Origin: Ophiobolus disseminans
Taxonomy: Eukaryota; Ascomycota; Dothideomycetes; Pleosporales; Phaeosphaeriaceae
Direction of reading: 5' to 3'
Length of the DNA: 64,000 nt
NCBI GenBank assembly: GCA_010093685.1
Contig: MU006220.1
Span: 1,333,502-1,397,501 of the forward strand
Shown here one piece after another: positions 29,374 to 40,706 of the stretch. Under the pieces are notes generated by a model that was given only the letters and a program-made list of their open reading frames with translations, was not told where the DNA came from and did no database searches. Each line of letters starts with the position of its first letter. Position 1 is the first letter of the stretch. Both the position numbers and the translations under genes were made by a program.

Positions 29374-31812
29374 GGTCTGATGCCTAATCGTGTTTAGGGG
29401 TAGAATGTGATCAGTCATCTCTCCATAGCTCCCTTCATATAAGTAGAAGCAATGTGTAGCCTAGGCCCACCGTCTTACATGCGGCCTCTCGAATGGGAGA
29501 ATGTACGTCGGCGAGGTCGAAGGCGTCGACTACGCGTGTCACGTGTAGAGGCTTGCAGGGGCCGTGGTAGGGCTGCAGGTTTCGTGGGGCAAATGTAAGC
29601 AGTGCAGGGCTGCCAGCCAATGAGGTACGAGCATTTACGAGCTTGCTCACTTTGCCAGGCTTGGAAGGTACGGTTATGGCGCGCATTGCACCATACATAC
29701 CGCTCTACGTCTTACCGATTGATGCCGCTCAAACGCGCAGTTTCTGTTAGTTGGCGAGTGCGTTGAAACACGCCGCGGCGGTGCTTTGGACCCCAAATGA
29801 GGCCCACTTTCTGTCTTCGGCTATTTTGTGCGAGAACGACGTAGTGGTGAAGGTAAACAGAAGATGGTATACTGAGGGATCTAGCTATTTTGGGAACATC
29901 GACCGGTCAGCCCTGTCAGGCGCGAATGGGCCTCAAGAGACATGCATGCGCTTCAGCTTCTCCTCGCCGACCTCGAGACGCCGAAATGTAGCCGGTGAAG
30001 ATAGCGCTAGCTACGGGACGAGAGATATGCGTTCTAATGATAAGATAATGTGGGTGCTAGGTAGATTATATTGTAATTCTGGCGGTGAATGTCGAGCTTT
30101 GAGGACTGTGGAAGTGCAATACATCCAGAAATCCAATGTGTGAAACGCATCCCATCTCAGATTATCCACATTCCACGATCAGTTCAGTTATCGAGTTATG
30201 ATATTCATTAGTTGTGTTAGTCAGCTAATGTATGGCAGTTCTTACAGTATATCACGTGAAAGTGAAAGTACGAGCGTGGAGGTACTTAGGGCACCCAAAG
30301 TTTTCCGCTCGAATAAAGAAAGCCAGTTGAGTTCTCCAAATCAACTGAGAACAACCATCAATCAACGGTTTGTCGAAGACTTACCTAAATAGGCAGGTTC
30401 AGTTGCGCAAGCTGGAGTAGAAAGGACCTTTGGAGGTTTTCCGTGCATTCAGATATTGTACCAACGAATCGTCCTACCAGCATTAGTTAAGGCCCATAAT
30501 CAACTTAAGAATTGCAGTAATTAACACCATCGCGCAAAGTTACTGTATTAGGCAAGTTCAATCTTCGACATAAGTGAAATGTAGTAGAAGTTGAGCGTAG
30601 AGGCACTCGGTGCCTCCCACAACTTACGCGAGTGCTTGAAAATTCTACCGAGCTCTTTAGAGCGGAGGTGAAACTGCAGCAGTAGATGGTGTTTAAAAGA
30701 CCTGCCGCATTAGGCAGGTTCAAATCCAGGTACAAGTAGCATGTAGTGAAAGCTGCGTAGGGAGGGCATTTAGTAGCTTCTCTAACTCACGCAGTTGCTT
30801 AAGGATTGGTTAAGGCCTCTAGATTAACTGGAAAACTACAGCAATCTACAGTATACATATAACTTTCCGCATTAGGTGGGCTCGAAGTTAAGAGTGAAAG
30901 GCACACGCGTTGCTGCACTTGGACACGTGAATATCAGTTAAGACCCAAACTCATTTTATTCTATTTTCACTCTAGAACATCGCTATAATCAGCACTCTTC
31001 TGCAAACCTGCCTGAGTCGGCAAGTCCAGCTCTCCATTCAATGTACCAGTGCGGAGGCATTTAGTGTACCAAGTCCGCTATAATTGCAAGATTTAGGCTC
31101 ATCACACATGATTTATAAACCTGCAATAATCCACAGAATGTTTGCAGCTTCCTAATCAAGCAGGTTAGAGATTCTAGAGCGTGGAGAGTTCTAGTAACCC
31201 GAGAAAGTTTGGGCGGAGACGTGGTCAAGAAGCTCCACGTCACTCGAAAAGGCACAGTGACGGACAGTAGGAGAAGAGTTGCCTGTGTGGCTAAGTTAAG
31301 AACTCGAATGTCTCAGTTCCTGCGCATCGTGCTCTGTACTTGCACGTCATCCCCAGCACCTCCACGTCAATCAAAACGCGCAGTCATCAACGGTAGAAAA
31401 ACACTGTCCTTTCTGGACATGTACGATCCTTCTATAACGAAAAGGAGTCTAAGATACTTAATTTGCATTTGATATTGAGTTAAGGACTGCAGTGTTTTGA
31501 CTTCACTTGAAATAATGCAGAAATCAGCGGTGGTGACGGCGAGTGAAAAATTTACGATTGCGGGGGCGAATTCGGATGTGGGTGCGCGGTTGGGGGCGGA
31601 CAGTGTTAGGATAGCTGTAAGGATGGGATAGTGTGTTAGGAGATAAGATGACTTAGGAAATGGGATGGAACATGAACAAAGACAAAGAACAATTCAGGTT
31701 TCGTATAAGTTGAAAATTCGCTGTTCAAAGACTCATATACAACCACGACTAGCCTAGCATCCAGATTCGCGCCAGTACCGTACCCAAAACCCCTCCAACA
31801 ACCCCTCATTAT
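29374..31812. other. Gene-poor spacer with a degenerate repeat array
   Basis: 2.4 kb between divergent and co-directional genes. Its middle (30240-31180) is a diverged tandem array described separately. Short open frames here overlap the repeats or lack any support, and I call none of them genes. Confidence 0.5.
30240..31180. repeat. Degenerate tandem array, about 140-163 bp period
   Basis: A landmark like CATTAGGCAGGTTCAAAT recurs in diverged form at about 30388, 30547, 30710, 30872, 31015 and 31157, always preceded by a CTGCAGTAAT-like stretch 35-45 bp upstream. Other shared blocks in most copies are GTTAAGGCC and GCGTAGGGAGGCATTTAG. Copies differ by many substitutions and small indels. 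Confidence 0.7.
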
Positions 31813-34366
31813 TCAAACTGGTAGACCCTCTGTATCCACGCTCCCCGCTTCCGCGCCACTGACCGCGCCGTACACGCGAATGGGTACTTGCACCTCGAAG
31901 CTCTCTGCGGGCAGTCGCTGCGCCGCTGCTAGAATAACGCCTCTATCATCGCTCGATATCTCCTCGAGCAGTTCGTCGCCGCCTACTTCCTCGCCATCTT
32001 CATGCGTCAGTCGCGGCGTGATAAACTCGACGCGCAATTTCCACTCGAGGCTCACGCCGCTGGTGATAAACTCCGGTGTCGCGTTGGGCGGAATGGTCGG
32101 ACTAAACGCCAGCCGTTGAGCGAATAGCGCGTTCTCAGAGAACGAGGCGTGGGCTTTTTTGGTAACGCGGTATATGGATGCGTTTGAGCGCAGTGCGATT
32201 GCGGGATCGACCTTCTCTGAGGTTTCGAGCGAGATGTGGATGGAGTAGCATGGGATGTGTGAGTCCGTGAAGTCGATGACGGCGGACATTGTTTCGCCGA
32301 GGCGGTATGCGGGGCGGGCGAGCATGATTACGGCGACGCGGCGGCCGCTGCGGGCGATTTCGAAGCGGTTTGCGCTCTGGTTTGCGGCGCCGGTGAGGTT
32401 GCTGCGCAGGATGGCCATGTCGATTGATTCTTTCATCGATTGGGGCTCCTCGGCTATGGAAGAGCGGCCGGGTATGGTGTCGGTCGGCGAGAGGAGGCCC
32501 ATGCTGGAGTTTTGGCGCGGGCGGTCGAGCAAGTTGTCGACGTAGGACAAGAAGTCTTCGAACGTGTTGGTGTCCGGTTTGCCTGGCTTAGTGGCTTTCT
32601 TGTTTGGAATCAATGACTTTTCGTTAGCATCGAGTGTCGTTGTTCGTGCTTGGTCGCGTAGAATAATGTACGGAGACATCAGATCATGTCCAAGAATCTC
32701 ACCACGGCCTGGCCACACATCAGCGTAGTATAAATAAGGATTAGGATCGACTTACTATTTACACTACCAAACACTCGGAACGGCACATCAACTTGCTTGA
32801 CTTGCTGGTCCTTTGTGGAGCCAGCGCGTTGCGTGCCAATAGTGAGATGGTACAACACCTTCATCGACTTTCCCTTGTGCGATGGCGGTAACCCTCGAGG
32901 CATCTTGAAGCTATATGTATAGCTCCGACTCTCTCCAGGGGCAAGTTTGAGATCAACGAACAAAATCGACTGCGGCGTGGAAATAAGGGGAACAGTCTTC
33001 GAGCTGGCAATACGATTCATCTCCCGCATGCTGGATGGTTCCGATGAGCCCAAAAGCCCTCCGAGGGACTCTCCTATATTTCCCCAGCCCAAAGCCCCAA
33101 ACAGACCACTTTCGCGTTTTGTCCTCTCGACACCTACCACGCCTCCACCTCCTTGACCGCCAACCACGCCTTTTCTTTTTACTTCCTCAAAGGGCGCCTG
33201 ATTTATGAGCGATCCGTCGAGTGTGAATGAACCCATGATCTGCGCATATCCCATCATAAGCGACTCGGGGCGGTTTTGCTGAACAGGCGGCGCCAGATGA
33301 GACCCATGTCGCTGGTGCGTTGGCTTCAAAAGCCGTGCTTGTGCAGACGGATGCGCAACGTATTCGGAGGCCAAAGTCTCGGTTGAGTTATTGCTCATGG
33401 AGTAGAACTCGCCGCTACTACGCGGCGTGCCATCCATGCTCGATGCAGATATTATTCGCGCGACGGGCGATAGAGCGTCTAGATTTGGAATTGCCGGAGT
33501 CTTTCGATCATTTTGCAAGCGTGGCGATGGACGCCGGTTCTGGACTGCTTGGGACGGCGTATTGCTGGCCATGCTCTGTCGTTCGGGCGAAGTCTCATTT
33601 TCGGCCGGAGGTGCAGCGGGAAACTTGAAGGTGTGGGAAAAGGAGTTGGATGCTTTTCGCGTTATGCTAGGAATGTTCGGTGTGCTCGGAGCAGTGGTGG
33701 CGCCCGGTCGTCGCCTCCCAGGTCGCGCCGGGAATGCAAATTCGCTCGAATGGTCGTGGGTCGCTGCTGGCGACGATATACCGCCTGCCAGCGGCGAAGG
33801 GTGTGTTGCTGAGCGGTGGCCCGGCGAAGTGACTGTAGCGCCATCAGCTATGAAGCCATCTCAACTACGTTGGGCATACCTGGGTACGACGAGTTCGGTC
33901 TGCCAGGCACAATCTGCAGACTGCCTGACCTGGCATGCCCTCTCGGCGGCCGCCCAGGTGCCCCACCACGGTCTCGACTAGCTTCCGTGGCCGCATCTGT
34001 CCCCATTGATATTATCGATAACGACCTCCCAGGCCGCTGTCCGCTTGTGTTATTGCCAACCGCTCCGGCCGTAGAAGGTGTGTTGAGTGACAGCGCAGGC
34101 CGATGCCCACGAATGTGCGCCGGCGGCTTCTGGGATGTGAAGGAGGAATTCCGGGACACGGACGGTCTCGTCGAGGAATGGACTGGAGGCAGCTTGCGCT
34201 GTCGCTCCCCGCCAGGCGTGAAGCCATTCTGTTTGCGCGCCGGGGAGCGGTCGCGTCCTTCTGGGAGTGCTATATTCTTGAAGGTGATTGTGCACTCCAC
34301 GTCTTCGCCCGCGAACACAGTTGCATCCTTCCATTGTACGAAGACGCGGATATTCGAGGAGGACAT
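31813..34366 (-). CDS. RGP1: RGP1-like protein (Ric1-Rgp1 GEF partner)
   Basis: Exons 34366-33880, 33832-32756 and 32708-31813 give 819 residues. Both introns are 47 nt: GTATGC...CTACAG, and GTAAGT...GGCCAG with a CTGATG branch. The N-terminus (NIRVFVQWKDATVFAGEDVECTI) and the later arrestin-like strands (SILFVDLKLAPGESRSYTYS, then VPIRVYG near the end) match the fungal Rgp1 family. A long disordered Ser/Pro/Arg-rich insert lies between them (about residues 35-370). In yeast, Rgp1 with Ric1 activates the Rab Ypt6 for retrograde traffic to the Golgi. A possible 32-nt version of intron 1 is too short to be likely; the 47-nt one keeps the frame and has a branch site. Confidence 0.86.
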
Positions 34367-34902
34367 GGTACGGGGGGTGGATGACGCGGGCTGCGTGTTT
34401 GTAGGCAGCTCATCGGGTACGTTGGCTACGCGACATGACGTCTGCCATGTGTGAATCGCGAGCAGGCGGAGGCGATCGCAATTGGATGGGGAGCGGGTCG
34501 ATGCGACGCGGGCTGGTGGAGTGAAGGTGCTCCGTCATGCTCCACCGAGGTCGTCCACGATGCGCCATTTCCGCATCGAGCATAGTACTCGATCTTTCCA
34601 GGGTCCAGCTCGTGCCTGTCCCATCGTCCCACCATCCCGGCACAACGGACAGACCAGCGGTCCATCTCGTCTCATATCTACTCCGGTGGGTTCTTCTCTT
34701 CTCTCATCACAACGATTCACTTTCATCTCACTCATACCAAGATCTGAATCAAATTAACAAAACGTTTCATCTCAGTCATTATAATCGTCATATACTACAG
34801 AATATGCACAAGAAATCAAGCTTCTCAAGAAAGACCTTCAGCTACAGAACAGCTATAATTCTCAAAAAGGAAGCGGGGTCACATCGAACAAGACCAAGTT
34901 CA
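34367..34902. other. Intergenic, RGP1 promoter
   Basis: 536 bp between tandem minus-strand genes. No coding signal. Confidence 0.4.
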
Positions 34903-37017
34903 TCACTGACGATCGGCATCGTCCACAACACCATGAGATGAGCCGCGAGATGAACCAACCGCACTATCAGCACGCTCAGCATCAGTTTGGTCTTTAGACT
35001 CATTCTGCACCGCAGAATCAGGCCGTCGAAGATCAAACCGAACCCTACGTGGACCGCGGACTTGAGGTTGTTGAACCACCGTTTCGCCTTGAACTGTGGA
35101 GGTAGACTCTTGAGCAAGCGACTCGCTTTGAGCTGCAGACGTGGACTTTTGGGGCATAGTGTCGTCTTGGTCTGGGGACGTAGATTCGTGAACCTCCGTC
35201 TCGCCTTGACCTGCGGACGTAGACTCTTGAACCACCGCCTCGCTTTGACCCTCAGCCTCCCTCACAACCGCCCCACTTCCACCCACACTCGTACCCGCCT
35301 GACTCCTCCTAACAAACTTCTTCCTCTCCCTCCCCTCATCCTTTCCCGCATCCGGCCTCAAAATCGCCCACCTCTCCTCCGTCAACCCCTGCGGCCCCGC
35401 CAAATACATCCTGAGCTGCGCCTTCGCCTCGTCCATCGCCTTCTCCGCCCTAACAGCACGCATGCGCTCGTCGCGATCAACAAAGAATTGGATCTTGGCC
35501 ACGCGCGCCGCTACTTCGTCTTCGACGTCTTGGTCGCGTGCGGACTGCATGCAGTGTGCTGCAATTTCAAGGACGCGGATCTGCTGTTCGAGGTCTGCGA
35601 TGCGGGATTCTCGGGCGGAGAGTGTGGACTCGAAGGTTTTGCGGGAGGCGGTGTGCGAGGCGTGGGATGTGCCTAGGTCTTGGAGGTGCTTGAGTGCGTC
35701 GGCTTGTTCTTTTTTGAATGCGTCGACGAAGTGCTGTTGCTGTGCCGTTAGTGCCGTGATGAGTTTCTGGCGCTCGATGGCCGTGGACTGCACTTTGATC
35801 AGCTCCGCAACAAGAAGTTTATTTTGGCACTGTAGCGTGTGTAAGTCCTTGACTGGAACATTTGCAGAGCCTTCGAGCGGGCGGTACAGCAGTTGGAGGT
35901 ACGAATTCGCGGTGCGCTCAAAGTCGAGCTGCGAGAGTAGGGTCTGGTGCTCCGTGTGGAGCGTGCGGAAAGTATTCTCCTGCACAATGAGGTTCTTCCT
36001 GCAGAATTCGACGTTTGTTTCGGCGCGGCGGAGTTGCTCGGTGAGCTCGCTATTCTTATTGCCGTACTCGCGGGCGAGCGCTTGGGCTTCGGAGGTCTGC
36101 GTGGCGAGCTCTTCTGCCAGTTTGAGGCTGTCGGATTCGAGGAACTGGATGCGGAGGAGAAAGTCGGAGTCGTCAAAGGTGGGTGCTCGTGCGAAGCCTA
36201 TTGACTCGAGGCGCATGTGATAGGATTGTTGAGTATCGAGCTCGGTTTGAAGCCCCTGGATCTTGTCCTGTAGCACCTTGACATTGGCATTCTCGGCGAT
36301 GAGTTTAGTGGCTTCGGTCTGTGCGGTGTCAGCTCTCCCCTCTCGAAGCTTGAATTGAAATTCTTTAGCCTCCAATTCCTTAGTAAACTGATGCAAAGCA
36401 TCCTGGTTGCATTCTGACAGCGTTTTTAGTTCTTCACAACCCTCACGAGCTTTCCTCAGCTCTCTTTTGAGTTCAGTGTTATCCCTTGTCAGGTTGTCAG
36501 TCTCGGCTTCGCAACTGGTGATGTGTTGTTGCAGGGCAAGCTTGTTTACTTCAGCCTGTGCTCTAAACTCATCACGACTCATAGAAAGTCTGTCGTTCTC
36601 CCTCTTTAGCTTGGTGTTCGCACTGATGAGCTCATCAGTCTCAATCTTGACGCTTGATACACACTCAAGCAACGCCTCCTGATCGGAGTTAGATTGCTTG
36701 ACCAGCTCGGCGCAACGTGATTGTAGTTTCTTATTCTCCGCGCGAAGCTTTGTAACCTTATTTTCGAGATCCGAAGTCGGCTCTGGAACCGCGGATACGG
36801 TGGGTTCGGGAGTAGATATAGCCAAGATAGCTGGATGAGCCGAAGGGACAGCAACAGTGACCGTCGCCGCTGCAGTGACCGGCACCGACGTAGCGACAGA
36901 TGGTGATCGCGGTCGCTTAGCCCAACGTGTAAAGAAGCCAGGACGAGGTGCTCGTGGTGATGTCGATGGTGCGCTGGAAGTCTGAGGAGCAGTTGATATA
37001 TTCGTGTTAGGCTCCAT
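34903..37017 (-). CDS. Large coiled-coil protein with degenerate C-terminal repeats
   Basis: 704 residues in one frame from the ATG at 37017. The N-terminal 85 residues are Pro/Ser/Ala-rich and include FFTRWAKRPRSPS. Residues about 85-260 and 280-560 are heptad-rich, Glu/Lys/Leu/Gln-rich coiled coil. The C-terminus carries about five degenerate 14-residue repeats on the theme (V/A)xQESTSxxQxE (about residues 610-665). No enzyme motif is seen; a cytoskeletal or scaffold role is possible but unproven. The neighbouring gene at 37761-38961 has the same plan and a similar N-terminal motif (FLGNWAQR), suggesting a tandem duplication. Confidence 0.7.
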   Translation of the reverse strand: MEPNTNISTAPQTSSAPSTSPRAPRPGFFTRWAKRPRSPSVATSVPVTAAATVTVAVPSAHPAILAISTPEPTVSAVPEPTSDLENKVTKLRAENKKLQSRCAELVKQSNSDQEALLECVSSVKIETDELISANTKLKRENDRLSMSRDEFRAQAEVNKLALQQHITSCEAETDNLTRDNTELKRELRKAREGCEELKTLSECNQDALHQFTKELEAKEFQFKLREGRADTAQTEATKLIAENANVKVLQDKIQGLQTELDTQQSYHMRLESIGFARAPTFDDSDFLLRIQFLESDSLKLAEELATQTSEAQALAREYGNKNSELTEQLRRAETNVEFCRKNLIVQENTFRTLHTEHQTLLSQLDFERTANSYLQLLYRPLEGSANVPVKDLHTLQCQNKLLVAELIKVQSTAIERQKLITALTAQQQHFVDAFKKEQADALKHLQDLGTSHASHTASRKTFESTLSARESRIADLEQQIRVLEIAAHCMQSARDQDVEDEVAARVAKIQFFVDRDERMRAVRAEKAMDEAKAQLRMYLAGPQGLTEERWAILRPDAGKDEGRERKKFVRRSQAGTSVGGSGAVVREAEGQSEAVVQESTSAGQGETEVHESTSPDQDDTMPQKSTSAAQSESLAQESTSTVQGETVVQQPQVRGPRRVRFDLRRPDSAVQNESKDQTDAERADSAVGSSRGSSHGVVDDADRQ

Positions 37018-37760
37018 GTTTTTGACTTCAACAGTAGATATTGCTAGTAAATCGAGAAGTAGTATGCAAGGCGCAATCAGAAGAATGTTGTATCCAGAAT
37101 TTCTTCCCTCTTTGCATGTTCATGTTGGAAGAGCATGATGTATATCACCGCTCCAAACACAGCAAGCATTGTGAGTCGAAGATGTGTGCTGACACCATTG
37201 TGTCTATACAATGACGACACAAGGCACCTGAGGCATGGACAAAGAGATTTCTCTTATGCCATCACAGAAGTAAGTATGTGCGGTTGCACAAACCTTGGAT
37301 GGTGCTCACGACTGTCGAAACTATCCATCCCATGTTGCATTGTCCCATTGTCAGCTTGCACGCCAGTCCTCGCCTATATTGCGCCAAATTTTCTCCACTC
37401 CTTGGTCCATACAACCAAGTGCGTAGGATGATATTTCCATACGTGCATGTGACTACGAGAATTTTCAGTTGAAGGAAGTTGTGTTTAGAGAGGATATGAG
37501 GGAAGAAATCGTGGGGAGGGTGATTGTTGTGGGAAGGTGTAGGTGAGAGGTTAAAATGGAAGTGCACTTATCGAGATATGGAAACATGCTTGTGGAACTC
37601 ATCAATATATCAATATTGTTATGTGAAGATGGTTAATATATGGTAAGCGGCAACGTGCACCAATGCTATACGATTTAGACGAACTAAATCGCCGATCCAA
37701 TATACTTGCAGCCAATACTTGCGCATTTGGCTGTCAGATGAGGTGAGTTCGATGCTCTAC
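37018..37760. other. Intergenic between the two coiled-coil genes
   Basis: 743 bp, A/T-rich; nothing recognised. Confidence 0.4.
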
Positions 37761-38961
37761 CTAACAACGATTAACGTACTCAGCCCAGGCCTCAACCTCC
37801 GCTTTGTCGCTATCGCGATCGAGCTTGAGGCGACGAATGTGATCCTGTAAGCTAGCGATTTGATCATCGCGCGTCAAAAGCTGCCGAGCTACACTGGCTT
37901 CGGATTGTTGGAGCTGACTCCCAAGGGTGCGGAGCGCAATGTCTTTCGCCTGAAGCAGAGTCCGAAAGCGCTCACGATCCTGCTGTTGTTGGGCATGCAT
38001 AGCGTCGACTTGCTGCTGGAGACTTTTATGATCCTGCTGCTGCTCGACATGAAGATCGGACATGGTTTGATGCTGCGACTGGAACACGTGAGCGAGGTTG
38101 TTGAGCTTGTCAGCTTTTCGGTTAGCGGCTGCGACGAGTGAGGCCAAGGTGTTGTTCTCGGCTTGAAGCGCAGCTACCTCCTTCTTATGGGCCACGGATT
38201 GCTGATCGCGTTCCCTCACAAGCTGATCATGAGTTACCTGGGTGTTGTGGCGATCAGCCTTCAACTGCGAGATCAAGTCGTTGTTCTCCTTGTCCAAGTA
38301 TTGTTGGTTAGTGATCAAACCTAGAGCATTCGTGAGTGACTTTTGCACCTCAGCAACTTTAGATTCGTGGGCACTGCCTGTTTGCTCAAGAACTCGGAGC
38401 TGCTCTTGGAGGGCAGTGATCTCTTCCTCTTTCCCGCGGAGATTGCGCTTGAGCTCTTTTCTACACGCAGCGGCCAAGTCGAGGTCGGTCTGTAGATCAT
38501 TTCGTTCTTTGAGAGTAACTTCGGTGAGTTCCGCGGAGCGCTTCAACTCATGATTGAGTATACACACAGACGCATGAAGGCCTTGGCATTCCTGCTGTTT
38601 GTTATTGAGCTCTTGGCAAATTTGCTCCTTGTTGGTGACGTCGGCGTAGAGCAATTCGATGGTGTGTCGATTTGCGTCGTTAGATCTCCTGTAGATCGTC
38701 GCGTTGGTTCTTTAATTTCGATACCTCTTGCTCAAGGTCGCCAACACGAGCGGAATTAGAATTAGGTGACGGAACAGCGCGTTGAGCCCAGTTCCCAAGA
38801 AAGCTGCGACTGGATGAATACGACGGGGCTGGCGAAGCAATATGGGGCGATGGAGGAGTTACGGCAATACCCGAATCAGCCAGCGATTTGGAAAACGCTG
38901 AGTTGGTCTCCATGATCGCTGGCTTAGAAATAGACGGGCTGGTCTTTTTCATGAACATCAT
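37761..38961 (-). pseudogene. Second coiled-coil protein, frame broken by one base
   Basis: From the ATG at 38961 the frame runs through FLGNWAQRAVPSPN into a coiled coil and hits TAA at 38680-38682. The adjacent frame starts exactly there (NDANRHTIELLYADV) and continues the same heptad pattern for about 300 residues to 37761. Skipping one T near 38682 joins the two with perfect coiled-coil register. I found no GT-AG intron of the right phase that does the same. It is either a real frameshift (pseudogene), a base-call error, or, less likely, two proteins. The product would be about 400 residues, mostly coiled coil with long Gln/Leu/Glu heptads. Paralogue-like to the gene at 34903-37017. Confidence 0.6.
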
Positions 38962-40706
38962 AGTCTTTGCTTGCGGATTGCGGATACTTGTTAGTTTTGT
39001 GCTTTGGAATGACCCTAGAAGTGCTGTTGACTGAGGTGCGTCGACAAAATGATGCAACGTCTTGGAACAGCTAGGAGTTGGTTCTTATACCCAATCTATG
39101 CACATAGTCAAGAAAACAGCCCGCAACATTGTTCATACACCAAGTGCGTCTCGCAGCTACGTCGGCGCCAATGACGAGGGCACATTGTGAAGGCGCTCGT
39201 AAATTGGCCAAAGATTGACCCTCTCGGAAGGCTTCAGACTCAGCGTATTCGGAGGGAATGGTCCAACTCGCAGTAGATTGCTGATGACACCTCGTGATGT
39301 GGTAAATGCATGTCTGACGGACAGCCCACCTGGCTGATCAGTACCGTAGCGGGCAGCATACATGTGGAACGATGTTTGGAGAGCCTCCAGGATCCAGGCG
39401 AAATTGCATAGAGGAGAGGAGCCTGCAACATGCAGCGTTCTATGGCAAGGGTACTCTGTCTTCGCGCCGCCGACCTCGTGGGCTGAACGTTTAGATGGCC
39501 AACATGAAACCTCTGCAGGGTCATAAACGGCTTCTTCTAGCACTCCATCGTAGCAGGGAGCCGGAGCCGGGTGAGCTCAAAGTCTATACGGAGCGAAACG
39601 GCACGCGATCGGTCATCGCCGAGACGACCGCAGGTTCTTCATGTAGACGCCACGATGATTGGACAAAACTCGGGCATGACAGTTTGTGTGAACTGGAAGG
39701 CTTGACCTTGCTGCATATTGGAAGTGAAACAACGTGCAGAAGAACCGGTAAGGCGCAGTGACACGCCTCGGCTAACGAGGATCCAACGGTTGGAAGAGGC
39801 GGAACGGGAGCTGATTGAGGTTAGCGGGAGAAGCTAAGTGTCTGGTGATGCATTGGGACATGTTGCGCAACTAGCCCAACGTCTCGAGTACTCATGCCGC
39901 GCAGAGTTGACTGGCCTCCGCCCGATCAGCAGTCCCATCGGAGGATGTGCGCGGAGCAACTGCTGTTTTAGACACGAGCATCGCCGAGAACACGGAGGGA
40001 GCGGGACATTGCGGATTGGGGAACACACTACAGTTGTGGAGATTTTCCGTTGTTATGCGTGGGCAGCGAGGGCGCCACGAGCAGACAGCAGCATGGTGGG
40101 AGCTTGCAGCAGATGTATGTCATTAGGAGTCGCGTGTTTGAGTCGCGGAGGGATGCTCGACTGGGGTAAGTATGGGGAAGTTCGGAGATCTTGGCCAGCC
40201 GCAACAGGGAAGGGCGAGCCGAGCAGGCCCCGTGCGCGCTTTCTAGCATGTGAACATGTGAATACTTCTCCATGCACGCCTCCACTTGGGCTTTCGCAGT
40301 CTCTCCACGACGCAGCCCTGTAGACACCGCCCGAAGACATATGAGCCATGTGTGATGGGCATGCGACCACCTCCCAGGCACCGTTTTCCCCGCACACCCG
40401 CACGCTGCACCGGTAGCCCGCCGCTCTGGCTATCCACGGTTCCGCTTCACGTCATTGCGCCCACCAGCCCTCAACAACACCTGTCTAAACGTCGCTGTGC
40501 GCTTTCCCTCGCAGCAGTCGCCGTTTGCACGTCTTTGTAATCACCGCATCTTGCCGGCACTCGACCTCCCCGCAACCACGACCGGCAAGCAGTCAAGCTG
40601 GCGGCCACATCAGTCTATCCGGGTGCTACGGCCAGAGGGCTCTCACGACCCGGCATGGGCGATAAGGATCCGTCGCCATTCGGCTGTATGTGCCTTCCTT
40701 GTGTGC
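38962..40706. other. Intergenic upstream of the bHLH gene
   Basis: 1.75 kb. Several short frames on both strands overlap each other and show no family signature. No repeat or RNA gene was recognised. Confidence 0.4.

Noticed and set aside
29751..30143. 130-codon plus-strand frame in the spacer
   Set aside because: No recognisable domain; it lies next to the degenerate array and has no promoter or splice support.
30712..30723. tRNA gene suggested by GGTTCAAATCC
   Set aside because: The flanking bases do not form a T-arm stem, and no cloverleaf can be drawn; kept only as a hint about the origin of the repeat.
33833..33879. 32-nt version of RGP1 intron 1 (acceptor TTCATAG)
   Set aside because: Too short for a fungal intron. 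The 47-nt version ends at CTACAG, keeps the same frame and contains a branch-like CTGAT.
33427..34454. Long plus-strand frames (184 and 212 codons)
   Set aside because: Antisense to RGP1 exons; no family signal, and composition mirrors the Ser/Pro/Arg-rich opposite strand.
35462..36220. 252-codon Ser/Arg-rich plus-strand frame
   Set aside because: Antisense of the coiled-coil gene.
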